DNA of 64,000 nucleotides from Streptomyces sp. 135 (GTDB taxonomy: Bacteria; Actinomycetota; Actinomycetes; Streptomycetales; Streptomycetaceae). Both the position numbers and the translations under genes were made by a program. The number at the start of each line of letters is the position of its first letter. Position 1 is the first letter of the stretch. Below the pieces are notes generated by a model. It did not search any database and was not told the DNA's origin. It saw nothing but the letters and a program-made list of their open reading frames with translations. Where the stretch lies: the NCBI RefSeq assembly GCF_020026305.1, contig NZ_CP075691.1, forward strand, positions 4,092,001 through 4,156,000. Reading direction: 5' to 3'. Of this stretch, positions 1-10,815 are shown piece by piece.

Positions 1-93
1 TCCGGGCTCGCGGAAGGGATCACTCCTCAACACGCCGGTAGCCAATGGCGGGGAGTGTCTCCGGGGGGAGACGTCATTACCGGGGGAACGTGT

Positions 94-867
94 ATGAGCA
101 TTCAGGAGACCCACTGGACTTCCGCTGCCGCGTCGGCATCAGCCGTCGGCCTCAGCGGGAACGGACGTGACATGGGGGAAGGAGCGCGCACGACACCCTT
201 GCGTGTCGACGCACAGCGCAATCTCGAGCATGTACTTCGTGCGGCACGCGAAGTCTTCGGCGAGCTGGGTTACGGCGCGCCGATGGAGGACGTGGCGCGC
301 CGCGCGCGGGTCGGTGTGGGCACCGTCTACCGCCGCTTCCCGAGCAAGGACGTCCTGGTCCGGCGCATAGCCGAGGAGGAGACCTCCCGGCTGACCGACC
401 AGGCACGTGCGGCGCTCGGGCAGGAGGACGAGCCGTGGTCGGCGCTCTCGCGCTTCCTGCGGACGTCCGTGGCATCGGGCGCGGGGCGGCTGCTGCCGCC
501 GCAGGTGCTGCGGGTGGGCGTCGAGGACGGCGCCGCCGAGGACGACGGGGCGAGGGTGCCGCAGCAGCGGCAGCCGGCCCCTGACTCCCCCGAGCTGCGC
601 CTCGTGGAACAGCGCCAGGCGCCTGCCGAGGAGACGGTCTCCTCGGCGGTGAGTGACGACGCGGGGACGGCGACGCTCCTCGACGTCGTCGGGCGTCTCG
701 TGGAGCGTGCCCGTGCGGCGGGTGAGCTCCGTGCGGACGTGACGGTGTCGGACGTCCTGCTGGTGATCGCGACGGCGGCGCCTTCGCTGCCGGACGCGGC
801 ACAGCAGGCGGCGGCGTCGTCGCGGCTGCTCGACATCCTGCTCGAAGGGCTGCGGTCGCGACCCTAG
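94..867 (+). CDS. TetR/AcrR family transcriptional regulator
   Basis: About 257 aa. After a roughly 40-residue variable leader comes a typical TetR DNA-binding domain: a helix with AAREVFGELGYG, then the turn and recognition helix VARRARVGVGTVYRRFPSKD. The C-terminal half is a poorly conserved ligand-binding region rich in Glu, Ala and Gln. ATG 94 is chosen because GGGGGAA lies about 8 nt upstream; a second ATG at 172 has no visible ribosome site and would remove only the variable leader. The gene stands alone and is followed by a hairpin, then the sigma-factor gene in the same orientation. TetR proteins usually repress neighbouring or own promoters; no target or ligand can be read from the sequence. 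Confidence 0.85.
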   Translation: MSIQETHWTSAAASASAVGLSGNGRDMGEGARTTPLRVDAQRNLEHVLRAAREVFGELGYGAPMEDVARRARVGVGTVYRRFPSKDVLVRRIAEEETSRLTDQARAALGQEDEPWSALSRFLRTSVASGAGRLLPPQVLRVGVEDGAAEDDGARVPQQRQPAPDSPELRLVEQRQAPAEETVSSAVSDDAGTATLLDVVGRLVERARAAGELRADVTVSDVLLVIATAAPSLPDAAQQAAASSRLLDILLEGLRSRP

Positions 868-886
868 CGGTGGATGCGCCTACGGC

Positions 887-929
887 GGAAGGCTCAACTC
901 CGTTGCGTGCGACGGCGGTTGAGCCTTCC
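887..929 (+). terminator. Hairpin terminator after the tetR gene
   Basis: GGAAGGCTCAAC (887-898) pairs with GTTGAGCCTTCC (918-929), a 12-bp perfect stem about 20 nt after the stop codon. No U-tract follows, which is usual for Streptomyces. Confidence 0.7.
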
Positions 930-1085
930 CCGAATGGGTGAACGATAGTGCTCCATTGCGGGAAGTCACCTCGGACGAGTGGTTGCCCGCGATCGGCCCC
1001 TGCGGGAGCACGGCCCTGTGGCACTCTTTCCCGGTGTTCGGGTCCGAGGGTGCAGCCGGGGGCGTTCCGCGATGAGTGTTGACGG

Positions 1086-2974
1086 ATGAGTGTTGACGAT
1101 CGGGACGAGCCGTCCGCCCGGCAGGTGCCGCTCCAGGGCGATCCCGGCAGCTCCGACCCCGCCGACATAGCCTCCACGGCGCCCGGCGCCGGTGTGCCCC
1201 CGCAGCGCGGAGGCGGTACGGCCACCGCGTTCCCCGCCGGGGAGGACACGCCGACGTCCGACGCCGACCTGATCGCGCGGATGCGGGCGGGCGACGACTC
1301 CGCGTACGAGGAGCTGTACCGCAGGCACGCCGAAGCCGTCCGCCGGTACGCCCTCACCTGCTGCCGCGACGCACACACCGCCGACGACCTCACCGCCGAG
1401 GTCTTCGCCCGCATGCTCCAGGCCGTCCGTGGCGGCAGCGGGCCCGAGCACGCGGTGCGCGCCTATCTGCTGACCACGGTCAGGCGCGTCGCCGCCGGGT
1501 GGACGAAGTCGGCGAAGCGGGAGCAGCTGGTCGACGACTTCGCGGTGTTCGCCGCGCAGGCCGCGCGCGGCGGCTCCGAGGTGCGCGACGACGACACCCT
1601 GGAACTCGGCGCGGACGTCCGCGCGATGCACGAGGCCGAGCAGTCGATGGCCATGCAGGCGTTCCGGAGCCTGCCGGAGCGCTGGCAGGCCGTGCTGTGG
1701 CACACCGAGATCGAGGAGGAGTCCCCGAGCGAGGTCGCCACCCTCTTCGGCCTCGACGCGAACGGCACGCGCGTGCTCGCCAGCCGCGCCCGCGAAGGCC
1801 TCAAGCAGGCCTACCTCCAGGCGCACGTGAGCGCCACCCTCACCGAGAGCGAGGAGTGCGCCCGCTACGCCGACCGCCTCGGCGCCTATGCCCGCGGCGG
1901 CCTGCGCAGCCGCGCCGAGCGAGGTCTGCGCAAGCATCTGGAGGAGTGCGCCAAGTGCCGCCTGGCCGCCGGCCAGATCAAGGAAGTCGCGGGCGGCATC
2001 CCCGCCGTCGTGCCCATCGCCGTCATCGGCTGGTTCGGGGCCGCCGGGTACGCGAAGGTGGCCGCGCTCGTCGGGGCGGCACCGCGAGCGCGGGCCGCGG
2101 GCGCCGCGGGTGCCGCCGCCGCGGGCGGGTCCTCGGAGGGTCGGCCGCGGCGCCGCCGCCTCCGAGGGCTCGGTGCCCCGCGAAGGCCGGTATCGCGGCG
2201 GGCGTGGTCGTGGCGGCCGGGGTCGTCGCGGCGATCGCCCTCACCGGTGGTGACGGCAAGCCCAAGGAGGACCCGCCGCCGAAGGCCGAGGGGCCCGCGG
2301 CGTCCGAGTCGATCGTGCCGCAGCAGCCACCGCCGGCGCCGCCGAGGGCGCAGCCCAGGCCTGAGCCGACACCGCCGCCGCCCGCGCCGAAGCCGAGCGC
2401 GAAGCCCACACCGACGCCCACGCCGACGCCTCCGCCCAAGGAGAGGCCGAAGCCGAGGCCGACGCCTCCGCCGCCCCCGAAGCCGCGGCCCACCCCGACC
2501 AAGCCCGCGCCGAAGCCACCGCCGCCCCCGCCTCCGGCGCCCGTGGTCTACCAGTGGAGCGAGCTCCGGTACGGCACCGTGGGCGACGGCACGAAGCCCG
2601 AGATGCGGCTCGGCGAGAGCAGCTGGGTGTGGCAGCGCCGGGGCCTCACGATCGCCGGCAAGCAGTACTCCCACGGCGTGACCGTGCACGGCGCGTCCTC
2701 CGTGACGATCGACCTGAACCGCAGCTGCACGACGTACGACGCGCTCGTCGGCGTCGACGACATGACCATGGAGCTCGGCAGGGTGCGCTTCTCCGTCTAC
2801 GCGGACGGGGCGCGGCTGTGGCGATCGCCGGTGATCAAGGGCGGTGATCCGGCGCTGCCGGTGCAGGTGAACCTCACCGGACGCAAGACCATCCGACTGG
2901 CCGTCGAGCCGCACACGCCCTTCTCCTCGGCGGCGCTGGCGGACTGGGCCCAGTCGAAGATGCGCTGCACGTAG
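1086..2974 (+). CDS. ECF-type sigma factor with zinc-finger, membrane segment and NPCBM domain (frameshifted)
   Basis: Reading frame 1 starts at ATG 1086 and gives sigma-70 region 2 (YEELYRRHAEAVRRY, DDLTAEVFARML), region 4 (SLPERWQAVLWHTEIEEE, then the helix-turn-helix SPSEVATLFGLDANG) and a zf-HC2-like H-x3-C-x2-C (HLEECAKCR), the type of zinc finger found in anti-sigma factors. Around 2130-2185 the reading must change frame. From about 2186 the other frame gives a membrane segment (AGIAAGVVVAAGVVAAIAL), a roughly 80-residue Pro/Lys/Thr stalk and an NPCBM-type galactose-binding-like domain ending at 2974. A middle stretch reads best in the third frame (GAAAASEGSV), so two small indels are possible. 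The intact product would be about 629 aa, with sigma domains inside and a sugar-binding-type domain outside. Target genes are unknown. The frameshift may be a consensus error in a GC-rich tract. Confidence 0.8.
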
Positions 2975-2986
2975 CCCACGGCAGCA

Positions 2987-3013
2987 CGGCAGTCCGGCAG
3001 TCCGGCAGTCCGG
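2987..3013. repeat. 8-bp tandem repeat, three copies
   Basis: CGGCAGTC occurs three times head to tail (2987-3010) followed by CGG, in the 44-nt gap between the convergent sigma-factor and SARP genes. No hairpin is formed; it looks like replication slippage. Confidence 0.8.
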
Positions 3014-3018
3014 TGGGC

Positions 3019-6000
3019 CTAGGCCCCGGCGGCCTCGGTCAGTTCCGCGGACAGTTCCGCCGTCGTGAGGGAAGCGCCCTCGGCGCACCGTGTCTCGTAC
3101 TGCCGTTCGCCGAGGGCGGCCGACGCGGCGGCCATGAGGTCCTCCGCGGCGGTCCTTTCGGGCAGGGGGCGCGGGTGGCCGCACCGCAGGCGTGTGGCCG
3201 CCGCGAGCAGGCGGACGGCACGCGCGTGGTCGCCCAACTGGCCCGCGAACGTGGCCCCGACGTCCACGAGGGTCGCGACGATCATCTCGGAGCAGTGGGC
3301 GGCCACGGCTTCGTCCAGCGCCTCGGCCAGTTCGCGCAGGCCCACCCGTGGGCCGGACTCGGCGGCGGTGACCTGCGCCTCCACACCGCGCAGCCCGGCC
3401 CTGAACTGCGGGGGCGGCGTGCCGTGCGCCGCGACGTCACGGGCCGCCTCGCACATCTCCCGGGCCCGCAGCGGATCGCCGTCGTCCAGCGCGAGTCGCG
3501 CGCGCAGCATCCGTACGAAGGCACGTGCGTCCGGCACGGCATGGCGGTCCGCCTCCGTGCTCGCCTCTTCGAGGAGCTTCTGAGCCGTGTCGCGCTCGCC
3601 CTCGCGGTAGGCGATCTCGGCGAGCCGGGCCAGGAGGAACGACATCTCCGCGTACGCCCCCACCTCAAAGGCGAGGCGCAGCGCTTCGTCGTAGGCGGCG
3701 CGGGCCTCGTCGTGGCGGCCGCGGGCCATCGCGGCCTCGGCCACGGCGCTGTTCACCTGGGCGCGCATCCACCGGTCGCCCACCCGCCCGCTCAGCGTCC
3801 GCAGTTCGGCCAGGTCCTCGTCGACGCCCGAGAGGTTGCCGTTCATGTCGATGGCCATGTGGCCGCGGAACATCAGCATGACGCAGAGCTCCCAGTCCCC
3901 GCCGTACCGCCGGCAGTTCTCGACCGCCTCGTCCACGGCGGGCCGGGTGTCGTCGAGCGTGCCGCCGGTGAAGAAGATGGTGAACGGCCAGATCAGCCCG
4001 GGGAACCGGGCCGAGTGGGGGCCGGGCCGGGCGAAGACGGCGCGCACCCGGTCGACGTAGCGGACGTCCGTCCAGTCGTGCTCGGCGCCCGCCGCCGTGG
4101 ACCGGGACTCCGTCACCAGGAAGAGGTGCAGCAGCCGGAGGTTCATCCACGGCCAGTAGAGCGGGTCGTCCTCGTCGGGCAGGGTCAGGGGACCGGACGA
4201 ACCACGGCTCGGGGCCAGCTCCAGGATGCGGCCCATCCACTCGCAGCCCTCGCGGTGGTAGTTGCGCAGCCACCAGAACCAGCCGGTGTTCAGGGCGAAG
4301 GCGATCGCGGTCTCCGCGTCACGGGTCTCGATGGAGTGCTGCAAGGCCGCCCGGATGTTGTCGAGCTCCGTCTCCAGGCGTCTGATCCACGGCAGTTGCT
4401 CGGCGGAACGCAGCAGCGGCTCGGCCCGCTCGACCAGCGCCCGGAAGCAGGCGGCGTGGCGCTGCTCGGCTGCCGTGAGCAGGGCGGGGGTCTCGGCGGC
4501 GCGCTCGACTGCGTACTCGTGGATGGTCTCCAGGAGGCGGTAGCGCATGCCGCCGTCCTCGGGCCCGGCGCCCGGGACGGCCACGACCAGGGACTTGTCG
4601 ACCAGGGCGCCGATCAGGTCCGTGGCGTGGCCGGCGCAGACCGCCTCGGCCGCGGGCAGGTCCCAGCTGCCGGCGAAGACCGACACCTCGCGCAGCACGG
4701 TCCGCTCGGCCTCGCCGAGCAGCTCCCAGGACCAGTCGACGACGGCGCGCAGGGTCTGCTGGCGGGGCAGGGCCGTGCGGCTGCCGCTGGTCAGGAGGCG
4801 GAAGCGGTCGTCAAGCCGGTCGGCGATCTGGCGCGGGGTGAGCAATCGCAGGCGGGCGGCGGCCAGTTCGATGGCGAGCGGCAGGCCGTCCAGGCGGCGG
4901 CAGATCTCGGCGACCGCCTCGGCGTCCTCGTCCGGCGCGAAGCCGGGCCGCACCGCAGCGGCCCGCTCGGTGAACAGACGGTACGCCAGGTCGGGCGGGA
5001 GGGGCTCGACGGGGCGCACGGACTCGCCCGGCACGCCCAGGGGTTCGCGGCTGGTGGCGAGGATGGTGAGGCCGGGGCAGTGCGTGAGGAGGGTCTCGGC
5101 CAGCTCGGCCGCGGCGCCGATCACATGTTCGCAGTTGTCAAGGACCAGGAGCAGGCTGCGCGCGGCGCAGTACTCGACGAGCAGGGCGACCGGGTCGTCC
5201 TGGGGGACGGTCAACTCGCTGGTCATCAGCACGGTCTCGCGCAGGTCGAGCGCACTGACGACAGCGCCTGGCACCGCCTCGGGATGGTCGAGCGGGGCGA
5301 GCTCGGCCAGCCATGCCTGCGGATGCCCGGCGGCGGCTTCCTCGGCGAGGCGGGTCTTTCCTGAACCGCCCGGTCCGGTGAGCGTGACCAGGCGGGCCCT
5401 GCGCAGATCAGAACGGATGGCGGCGAGCTCGGGTTCCCGCCCGACGAAAGAGGTCAACCGGTTACGGATGTTCCCCTTCCGCTCGGGCTGGTCGAGCCGC
5501 GAGGGGCCCCGCCGCGCGGCACCGGACGGTCGCGGGGCCGCCTCGGCCGGGCCGAGCAACTCCTCGTGCAGTGCTCGCAGTTCCGGGCCCGGATCCGTGC
5601 CGAGCCCCTCGGCGAGGGCGCGGCGGGCGTCCTCATGGGCGGCGAGCGCGTCGGCCCCGCGCCCGGCGTCCCGCAGGGCGCGGATCAGCAGCGCGCGCAG
5701 CGTCTCGTCGTACGGCAGTCCGGCGGTCAGTTCCCGCAGTTCCGGTACGACGTCGGCGGCGCGGCCCAGCCGCAGGTCCGCCTCGATCCTCGCGCGCACC
5801 GCCTCGACGCGCTGGGCCTCGGGGCGCGGCGGCGGCCCGGTCGGGCAGGTCGGCGAGGGCGGGGCCGCGCCACAGGGCGAGCGCCTCGCGCAGGACGCGG
5901 GCGGCGGCGGCCGGGTCGCCGCGGTCCAGGGCCGCCCTGCCCTCCCGGGCCTGGCGCTCGAAGCGGTGCAGGTCGACGTCCTCGGGGGCGACGGCCAGGC

Positions 6001-6259
6001 GGTAGCCCGCAGGGGCCGAGGCGATGGCGTCCTTGCCGAGGACGCGGCGCAGCCGGCCGACGAGGGCTTGCAGGGCGGCCTGCGGGTCGCTCGGCGGTTC
6101 GTCGGCCCAGACCTCGTCGATGAGGGTCCCCACGACGACCGCGCGGCCCGCGTGGAGCGCCAGGGCCGCGAGCAGGGCGCGCAGCCGCCGGCCCCCTACG
6201 GGCAGGGGGGCGCCTCGATCGTCGTACGCCTCGGTGGCGCCCAGGATTCCGTACCGCAC
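3019..6259 (-). CDS. AfsR/SARP-family regulator: winged helix, BTAD, NB-ARC ATPase, TPR (frameshifted)
   Basis: Start GTG 6259 has AGGGAG about 8 nt upstream. Residues 1-90 are an OmpR-type winged helix (GGRRLRALLAALALHAGRAV ... LIDEVW), then the BTAD domain begins. At about 5821-5824, a run of four G on the plus strand, one base appears to be missing: reading then resumes at ARIEADLRLGRAADVVPELR and continues without stop. It runs through the rest of BTAD, an NB-ARC ATPase with Walker A GPGGSGKT and Walker B LLLVLDNCEH, and a long helical TPR-like C-terminus to 3019. Total about 1080 aa. Large SARPs of this kind are ATP-dependent activators of secondary metabolism; no biosynthetic cluster lies in the window, so it may act elsewhere. 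The frameshift could be a sequencing error. Confidence 0.85.
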
Positions 6260-6386
6260 CGGGCCATTCTCCCTGGCGGGCCCACGCGAGGCCCGGGCTT
6301 TACCGCGCGAGGGGAGTCGCGGGCCCCGAGGAGCCCCCGGAAGCTCCGAGCACCCGCTCCGAACGCCCACTCCTGGCGACCGGCTC

Positions 6387-8470
6387 CTAGCGCCCCGCTC
6401 CCAGCGCGCCCCTTTGCGGAACCACGCTCCCCGTAGGGACGGCTCGCTGCCTGGCCGGTGTCCCCGTCCAGCATGTCCCTCGGCGCGACAGCAGCCGCCG
6501 CAGCCACAGTTCCGTGGCGACCAGGTCGGCCAGGCCGTCCAGCGGGAGCGGCGCCCCCTCGGCGGCCTCGCGCAGCGCCTTGCGGACGACGCGGGCCTCG
6601 ACCAGGCCCGCCTGGGCGAGCAGCGGGGTGTCGAAGAGGGCGATCAGGTGCTCCACCGCCAGGCGCAGGCCGGCGCGGGCGGCCGCGGCGCCCGGCGCGT
6701 GGGACGGGCGCCCCAGCCGGGCGGCAGATCGGTGACCCCGGCGCCCTCGAGGACCGTGCGCAGGATCGCGGCCCGCGCCCCGGGCTGGACGCGCAGGGCC
6801 TCGGGGAGCGCCCGGCACGCGCGGACGACCTGGTTGTCGAGGAAGGGCGCGTGCAGCCGCTGGAAGCGGACCTCGGCGGCCTGTTCGAGGATGCGCAGGT
6901 CCGCGGCGTGCCGGGCGAGGGCCGCCCGCGCGCGGAACTCGCCGGGCCGCTGGCCGGGGCCGCCCGGGCGCATGGTCGTGTCGTTCAGACGAACCGATAC
7001 TTCAGCGAGCGCCTCGCCGGTCAGCCAGCGCGCGGCGGGCCCCGGTCTGGCCCACGCGAGGGCGGCCAGCGACGCCCCCACGGCTCCGCCGGGTTCCTCG
7101 AAGCGGCGGTGCAGCAGCCGGTCGGCGAGCGATTCGACGCCCGCGCGGTGCGGCATGCGGGCGAGCTTGCGCGCCGCGCCGTACACGCGCGCGGGGACCA
7201 TCACCGAACCGTCGGCCTTCGTCAGCGCGGCCACCGGGCGTACCAGGTGGCGGCGCTTGCGGTCCAACAGGAGGTCGGCGAGGCGGGCGGGATGGGCGTC
7301 GAGGACCTGCCGGGCGCCGTGGCCCGTGAAGTGGTCCGCGCTGCCCGAGGAGAGCCGGGCGCGGTGGCGCTGGGCCAGCACCAGGGTGCTGCTCGGTTCG
7401 TCCGTCAGCGGCCCGTCCAGGTCGGCGTAGGGCAGCGCGTCCTCACCGGCGGCGACGACCACGTGGTGCAGGCGCGGGTTGGCGGCGATGGCTCCGGCCC
7501 GTTCCAGTTCCGCCTCGCGGCCGTTGACGGCGAGGTCGTTGAAGGTGACGGCCAGGAGCCGCTCCCCGGCGCCCGTGCCGTGGCCGAGGACGGTGCCGGG
7601 CATGCCGGGCAGACCGGCCGCCAGGAGAGCGAGGGTTCCCGAGGCGGGCCCTCCGGAGAGGTCCGCTCCGATGCCGGGCACCGGCATGCCGCGGGCCGCG
7701 CGCCGCTCGGCGGGCCCCATGCCGGGCACCGGACCCGGGTCGACATCGGTGCCGGGCACGTGGCGCGGGGCCGTGAGACGGGCGCGTACCGCCTCCACGA
7801 GGGCGTCACGGACGGCGTCCACGGCGCTCGCGGCGTCGGCGGCGGGGGCGGCGACGGCGAGCGAGGCGACCGGTTCGTACCCGGCGACCTCCCGTGCGCC
7901 CGCGCGCAGGATCAGCGCGTGCCCCGGGGGCACACGCCGCACGCCCTGGTAGGGCGTCGAGTCGTGCAGCGCCTCGGGGACGTCCGGGGCGGCGAGCAGC
8001 GCCGCGAGGTGGCCGATGTCGAGGTGGGCCTCGACGAGGTCGGCCAGCGGCAGCGCGGCGGTGGCGTAGGCCGTACCGCCCGCCCAGGGGGTGTGGAAGA
8101 CGGGGCGGGCGCCCGCGAGGTCACCGGCGACCATGACACGGCGGCCGACCTGGACGACCGCCGTGTAACTGCCGGACCAGGCGGTCAGATGGCGCAGCGC
8201 GCCGCCGCGCGCGGCGAAGAGGCCCACCCGCAGCTCCTCGTCGGAGGCCCCGCAGGTGCCGAGGACGGCGATGCGGGTCCGCGCGTCGACCGTCACGGTC
8301 CGCACCTCGTCGGGGCGCCAGTCGCCGACCGCCCAGAGCGGATCCGGGTCGCCCCACAGGAGTTGGGAGCCCACGGGGTGCAGGGTCTCGCCGCCGTCGC
8401 CGGTGGCCCCGGCCGAGCCCGCCGCCGAGGGCCTCGCGGCGGCACTGCTCCACCCCACCAACCACCGCAT
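6387..8470 (-). CDS. Asparagine-synthase-like protein, lasso/macrolactam-cyclase type (frameshifted)
   Basis: ATG 8470 with GGAGGC 5 nt upstream gives a protein starting MRWLVGW, so there is no Cys2 and the N-terminal glutaminase fold is probably inactive. A PP-loop-like ADLSGGPASGTL lies where asparagine synthases carry SGGxDS; here Ala replaces the usual Asp. The frame reaches PPGWG at about 6711, then must shift by one base within 6701-6714. The new frame continues SHAPGAAAARAGLRLAVEH to a stop at 6387, total about 694 aa. It resembles the asparagine-synthase-related proteins that close lasso-type macrolactams, but no precursor peptide, RRE or leader-peptidase gene is adjacent. Substrate is unknown. 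It lies just upstream of, and in the same direction as, the SARP gene. Confidence 0.7.
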
Positions 8471-9281
8471 CGCTGCCTCCACAGGCTGTGGACGGACCGT
8501 CGGCGAGGCGCCGAGAGGCACGGCCGACCGGTGCACCGAAGGACTGGGGACCCATGCTGCCACGAAGGAGGCACACGGGAGGGGCCGCGGGGCCGCTTGT
8601 GCGGCGGTGAATCCGCCCGGGTCGGGCGGTGGTTGAAGGGCGGTGGATGCCCCTCTCCTTGCGCGTGCCGTACTCGACTCTCCTCGCGCGGGCCGCGCTC
8701 ACCGCACGATGGGCCCGTAAAGGGGCGGAATGCCCGTTCCTTCGTGTGGGTGGTTTTCGGCCAAATCGGCCTGGGATGCGCCCAGGGCGGAACCGTTCGA
8801 AGGCAACGCACAGCCCGGGAGGCGGTGTTCGCCTCCCGGACCGGTCCGCCGCCCGCGGGGATGGAGGCGGCGGTGTCCCCCAGCCCACTGACTCCAGCGC
8901 AGCGGGCCGACCCACGCATCGCCAATGGAAGCGCTCCCGTCATGGCCGGAGAAGAGCGCACGGACGGGCGCACGGCCACACACCGGGAGCACGCGCGGGC
9001 CCCGCCGCACTTCCGTACGGACAACAATCTCGCCATACGGAACTGTGCCCCTTAACGCTTGGGATGCGGCGAACTACCCTGTGTGTGCTGATGTTTTCAA
9101 CGGAGGCATATACCTGGAGGATCGGCCAAACGCTCTTGCGGCCGCGAATCCGGCCACGGTGTCCGAGGCTCACGCCACGGCGGCCGCGGCCATGGGTAGC
9201 GCTTGCCCCCGGGGGGAACGCAGCACGAATGCCGAGCGGTCCAGCCATCGCCCGGCAGCCGTCTGTGTCGAGGGGTGGCGC
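8471..9281. other. Long divergent intergenic region, no convincing gene
   Basis: 811 nt between the divergent asparagine-synthase-like gene and the sporulation regulator. Open frames here are GC shadows. I looked for a lasso-type precursor on the minus strand and found none. On the plus strand TTAACG, 17 nt, TACCCT (about 9052-9080) is a possible vegetative promoter for the regulator, leaving a leader of roughly 200 nt. Confidence 0.5.
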
Positions 9282-10727
9282 ATGTCCAGGGAGCAACGCG
9301 GGCCGAACGAAAAACTCGGCACCGTTCTCGCCCTCGCGGGAATCAGCAACGCGGGACTCGCACGCCGGGTCAACGACCTCGGCGCACAACGCGGGTTGAC
9401 GCTTCGATACGACAAGACCTCCGTGGCCCGCTGGGTGTCCAAGGGCATGGTGCCGCAGGGCGCCGCCCCCCACCTGATCGCGGCGGCCATCGGGCAGAAG
9501 CTCGGCCGCCCGGTGCCCCTGCACGAGATCGGCCTCGCGGACGCCGACCCGGCGCCCGAAGTGGGGCTCGCCTTCCCCCGTGACGTGGGGGCCGCAGTCA
9601 AGTCGGCCACCGAGCTGTACCGCCTCGATCTGGCGGGCCGGCGCGCGGGGGGCGGCATCTGGCAGTCCCTCGCCGGCTCCTTCGCGGTGAGCGCGTACGC
9701 GACGCCCGCCTCGCGCTGGCTCATAACCCCGGCCGACAGCTCCGTGGCACGCGACGCCTCCCACGACATGCCGCGCGACGTGGCGCACGCCGACGACGGC
9801 GGCGCGCCGATGAAGGTCGGCCACAGCGACGTACTGAAGCTGCGGGAGGCCGCGGAGGACGCGCGGCGCTGGGACTCCAAGTACGGGGGCGGCGACTGGC
9901 GCTCCTCCATGGTCCCGGAGTGCCTGCGCGTCGAGGCGGCGCCGCTGCTCCTCGGCTCCTACTCCGACGAGGTCGGACGCGCCCTCTTCGGAGCCTCCGC
10001 GGAACTGACCCGTCTCGCCGGGTGGATGGCCTTCGACACGGGCCAGCAGGAGGCCGCCCAGCGCTACTACATCCAGGCGCTGCGGCTCGCCCGCGCGGCG
10101 GCCGACGTGCCCCTGGGCGGGTACGTGCTCGCCTCCATGTCCCTCCAGGCGACCTACCGCGGCTTCGGGGACGAGGGAGTCGACCTCGCGCAGGCCGCCC
10201 TGGAGCGCAACCGCGGGCTCGCGACGGCCCGCACCATGAGCTTCTTCCGCCTCGTCGAGGCACGGGCACACGCGCGTGCCCATGACGCGCAGGCCGCGGG
10301 CACGGCGCTGCGGGCCGCCGAGGGCTGGCTTGAGCGGGCCCGCGACGGCGACAACGACCCGACCTGGCTCGGCTTCTACGGCTACGACCGCTTCGCCGCC
10401 GACGCCGCCGAGTGCTACCGCGACCTGAAGGCGCCCCGGCAGGTCCGCCGCTTCACGGAACAGGCGCTCTCCCGCCCCACGGAGGAGTTCGTACGCTCCC
10501 ACGGCCTGCGCCTGGTCGTCTCGGCCGTCGCCGAGCTGGAGTCCGGCAACCTCGACGCGGCGTGCGAGCAGGGCACCCGGGCGCTTGAGGTCGCGGGCCG
10601 CATCTCCTCCGCGCGGACCACCGAGTACGTGAAGGACCTCCTGCACCGCCTCGAACCGTACGGGGACGAGCCGAGGGTCGTGGAGCTCCGTGAGCGCGCC
10701 AGGCCGCTGCTGATGGCTCCCGCGTAG
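9282..10727 (+). CDS. NsdA-type / sporulation-associated regulator with TPR repeats
   Basis: 481 aa from ATG 9282, preceded by GAGGGG at a good distance. The N-terminal 90 residues look like a Cro/C1-type helix-turn-helix unit (LGTVLALAGISNAGLARRVN ... SVARWVSKGMVPQG). A roughly 300-residue helical C-terminus follows with TPR-like repeats (ELTRLAGWMAFDTGQQEAAQ, AQAALERNRGLATARTMSFF). This matches the Streptomyces NsdA family, whose founding member negatively affects sporulation and antibiotic production; close relatives are annotated as sporulation-associated proteins. The long untranslated leader suggests post-transcriptional control. The exact paralogue cannot be decided without an alignment. 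Confidence 0.8.
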   Translation: MSREQRGPNEKLGTVLALAGISNAGLARRVNDLGAQRGLTLRYDKTSVARWVSKGMVPQGAAPHLIAAAIGQKLGRPVPLHEIGLADADPAPEVGLAFPRDVGAAVKSATELYRLDLAGRRAGGGIWQSLAGSFAVSAYATPASRWLITPADSSVARDASHDMPRDVAHADDGGAPMKVGHSDVLKLREAAEDARRWDSKYGGGDWRSSMVPECLRVEAAPLLLGSYSDEVGRALFGASAELTRLAGWMAFDTGQQEAAQRYYIQALRLARAAADVPLGGYVLASMSLQATYRGFGDEGVDLAQAALERNRGLATARTMSFFRLVEARAHARAHDAQAAGTALRAAEGWLERARDGDNDPTWLGFYGYDRFAADAAECYRDLKAPRQVRRFTEQALSRPTEEFVRSHGLRLVVSAVAELESGNLDAACEQGTRALEVAGRISSARTTEYVKDLLHRLEPYGDEPRVVELRERARPLLMAPA

Positions 10728-10815
10728 TCGCGCGGCGATCAAGCACACACCCACCCCAGGTTTGAGGGCGTTGTCAGTGGCGCAGGGCAGTATCTGTGGT
10801 GGGAGGTGAGGCGCG

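Noticed and set aside
3013..5364. 783-aa plus-strand open frame opposite the SARP gene
   Set aside because: Antisense to a protein with Walker motifs; no ribosome site or domain.
8471..9000. Lasso-peptide precursor next to the asparagine-synthase-like gene
   Set aside because: I looked on both strands for a short leader-core ORF with a ribosome site and found none that was convincing.
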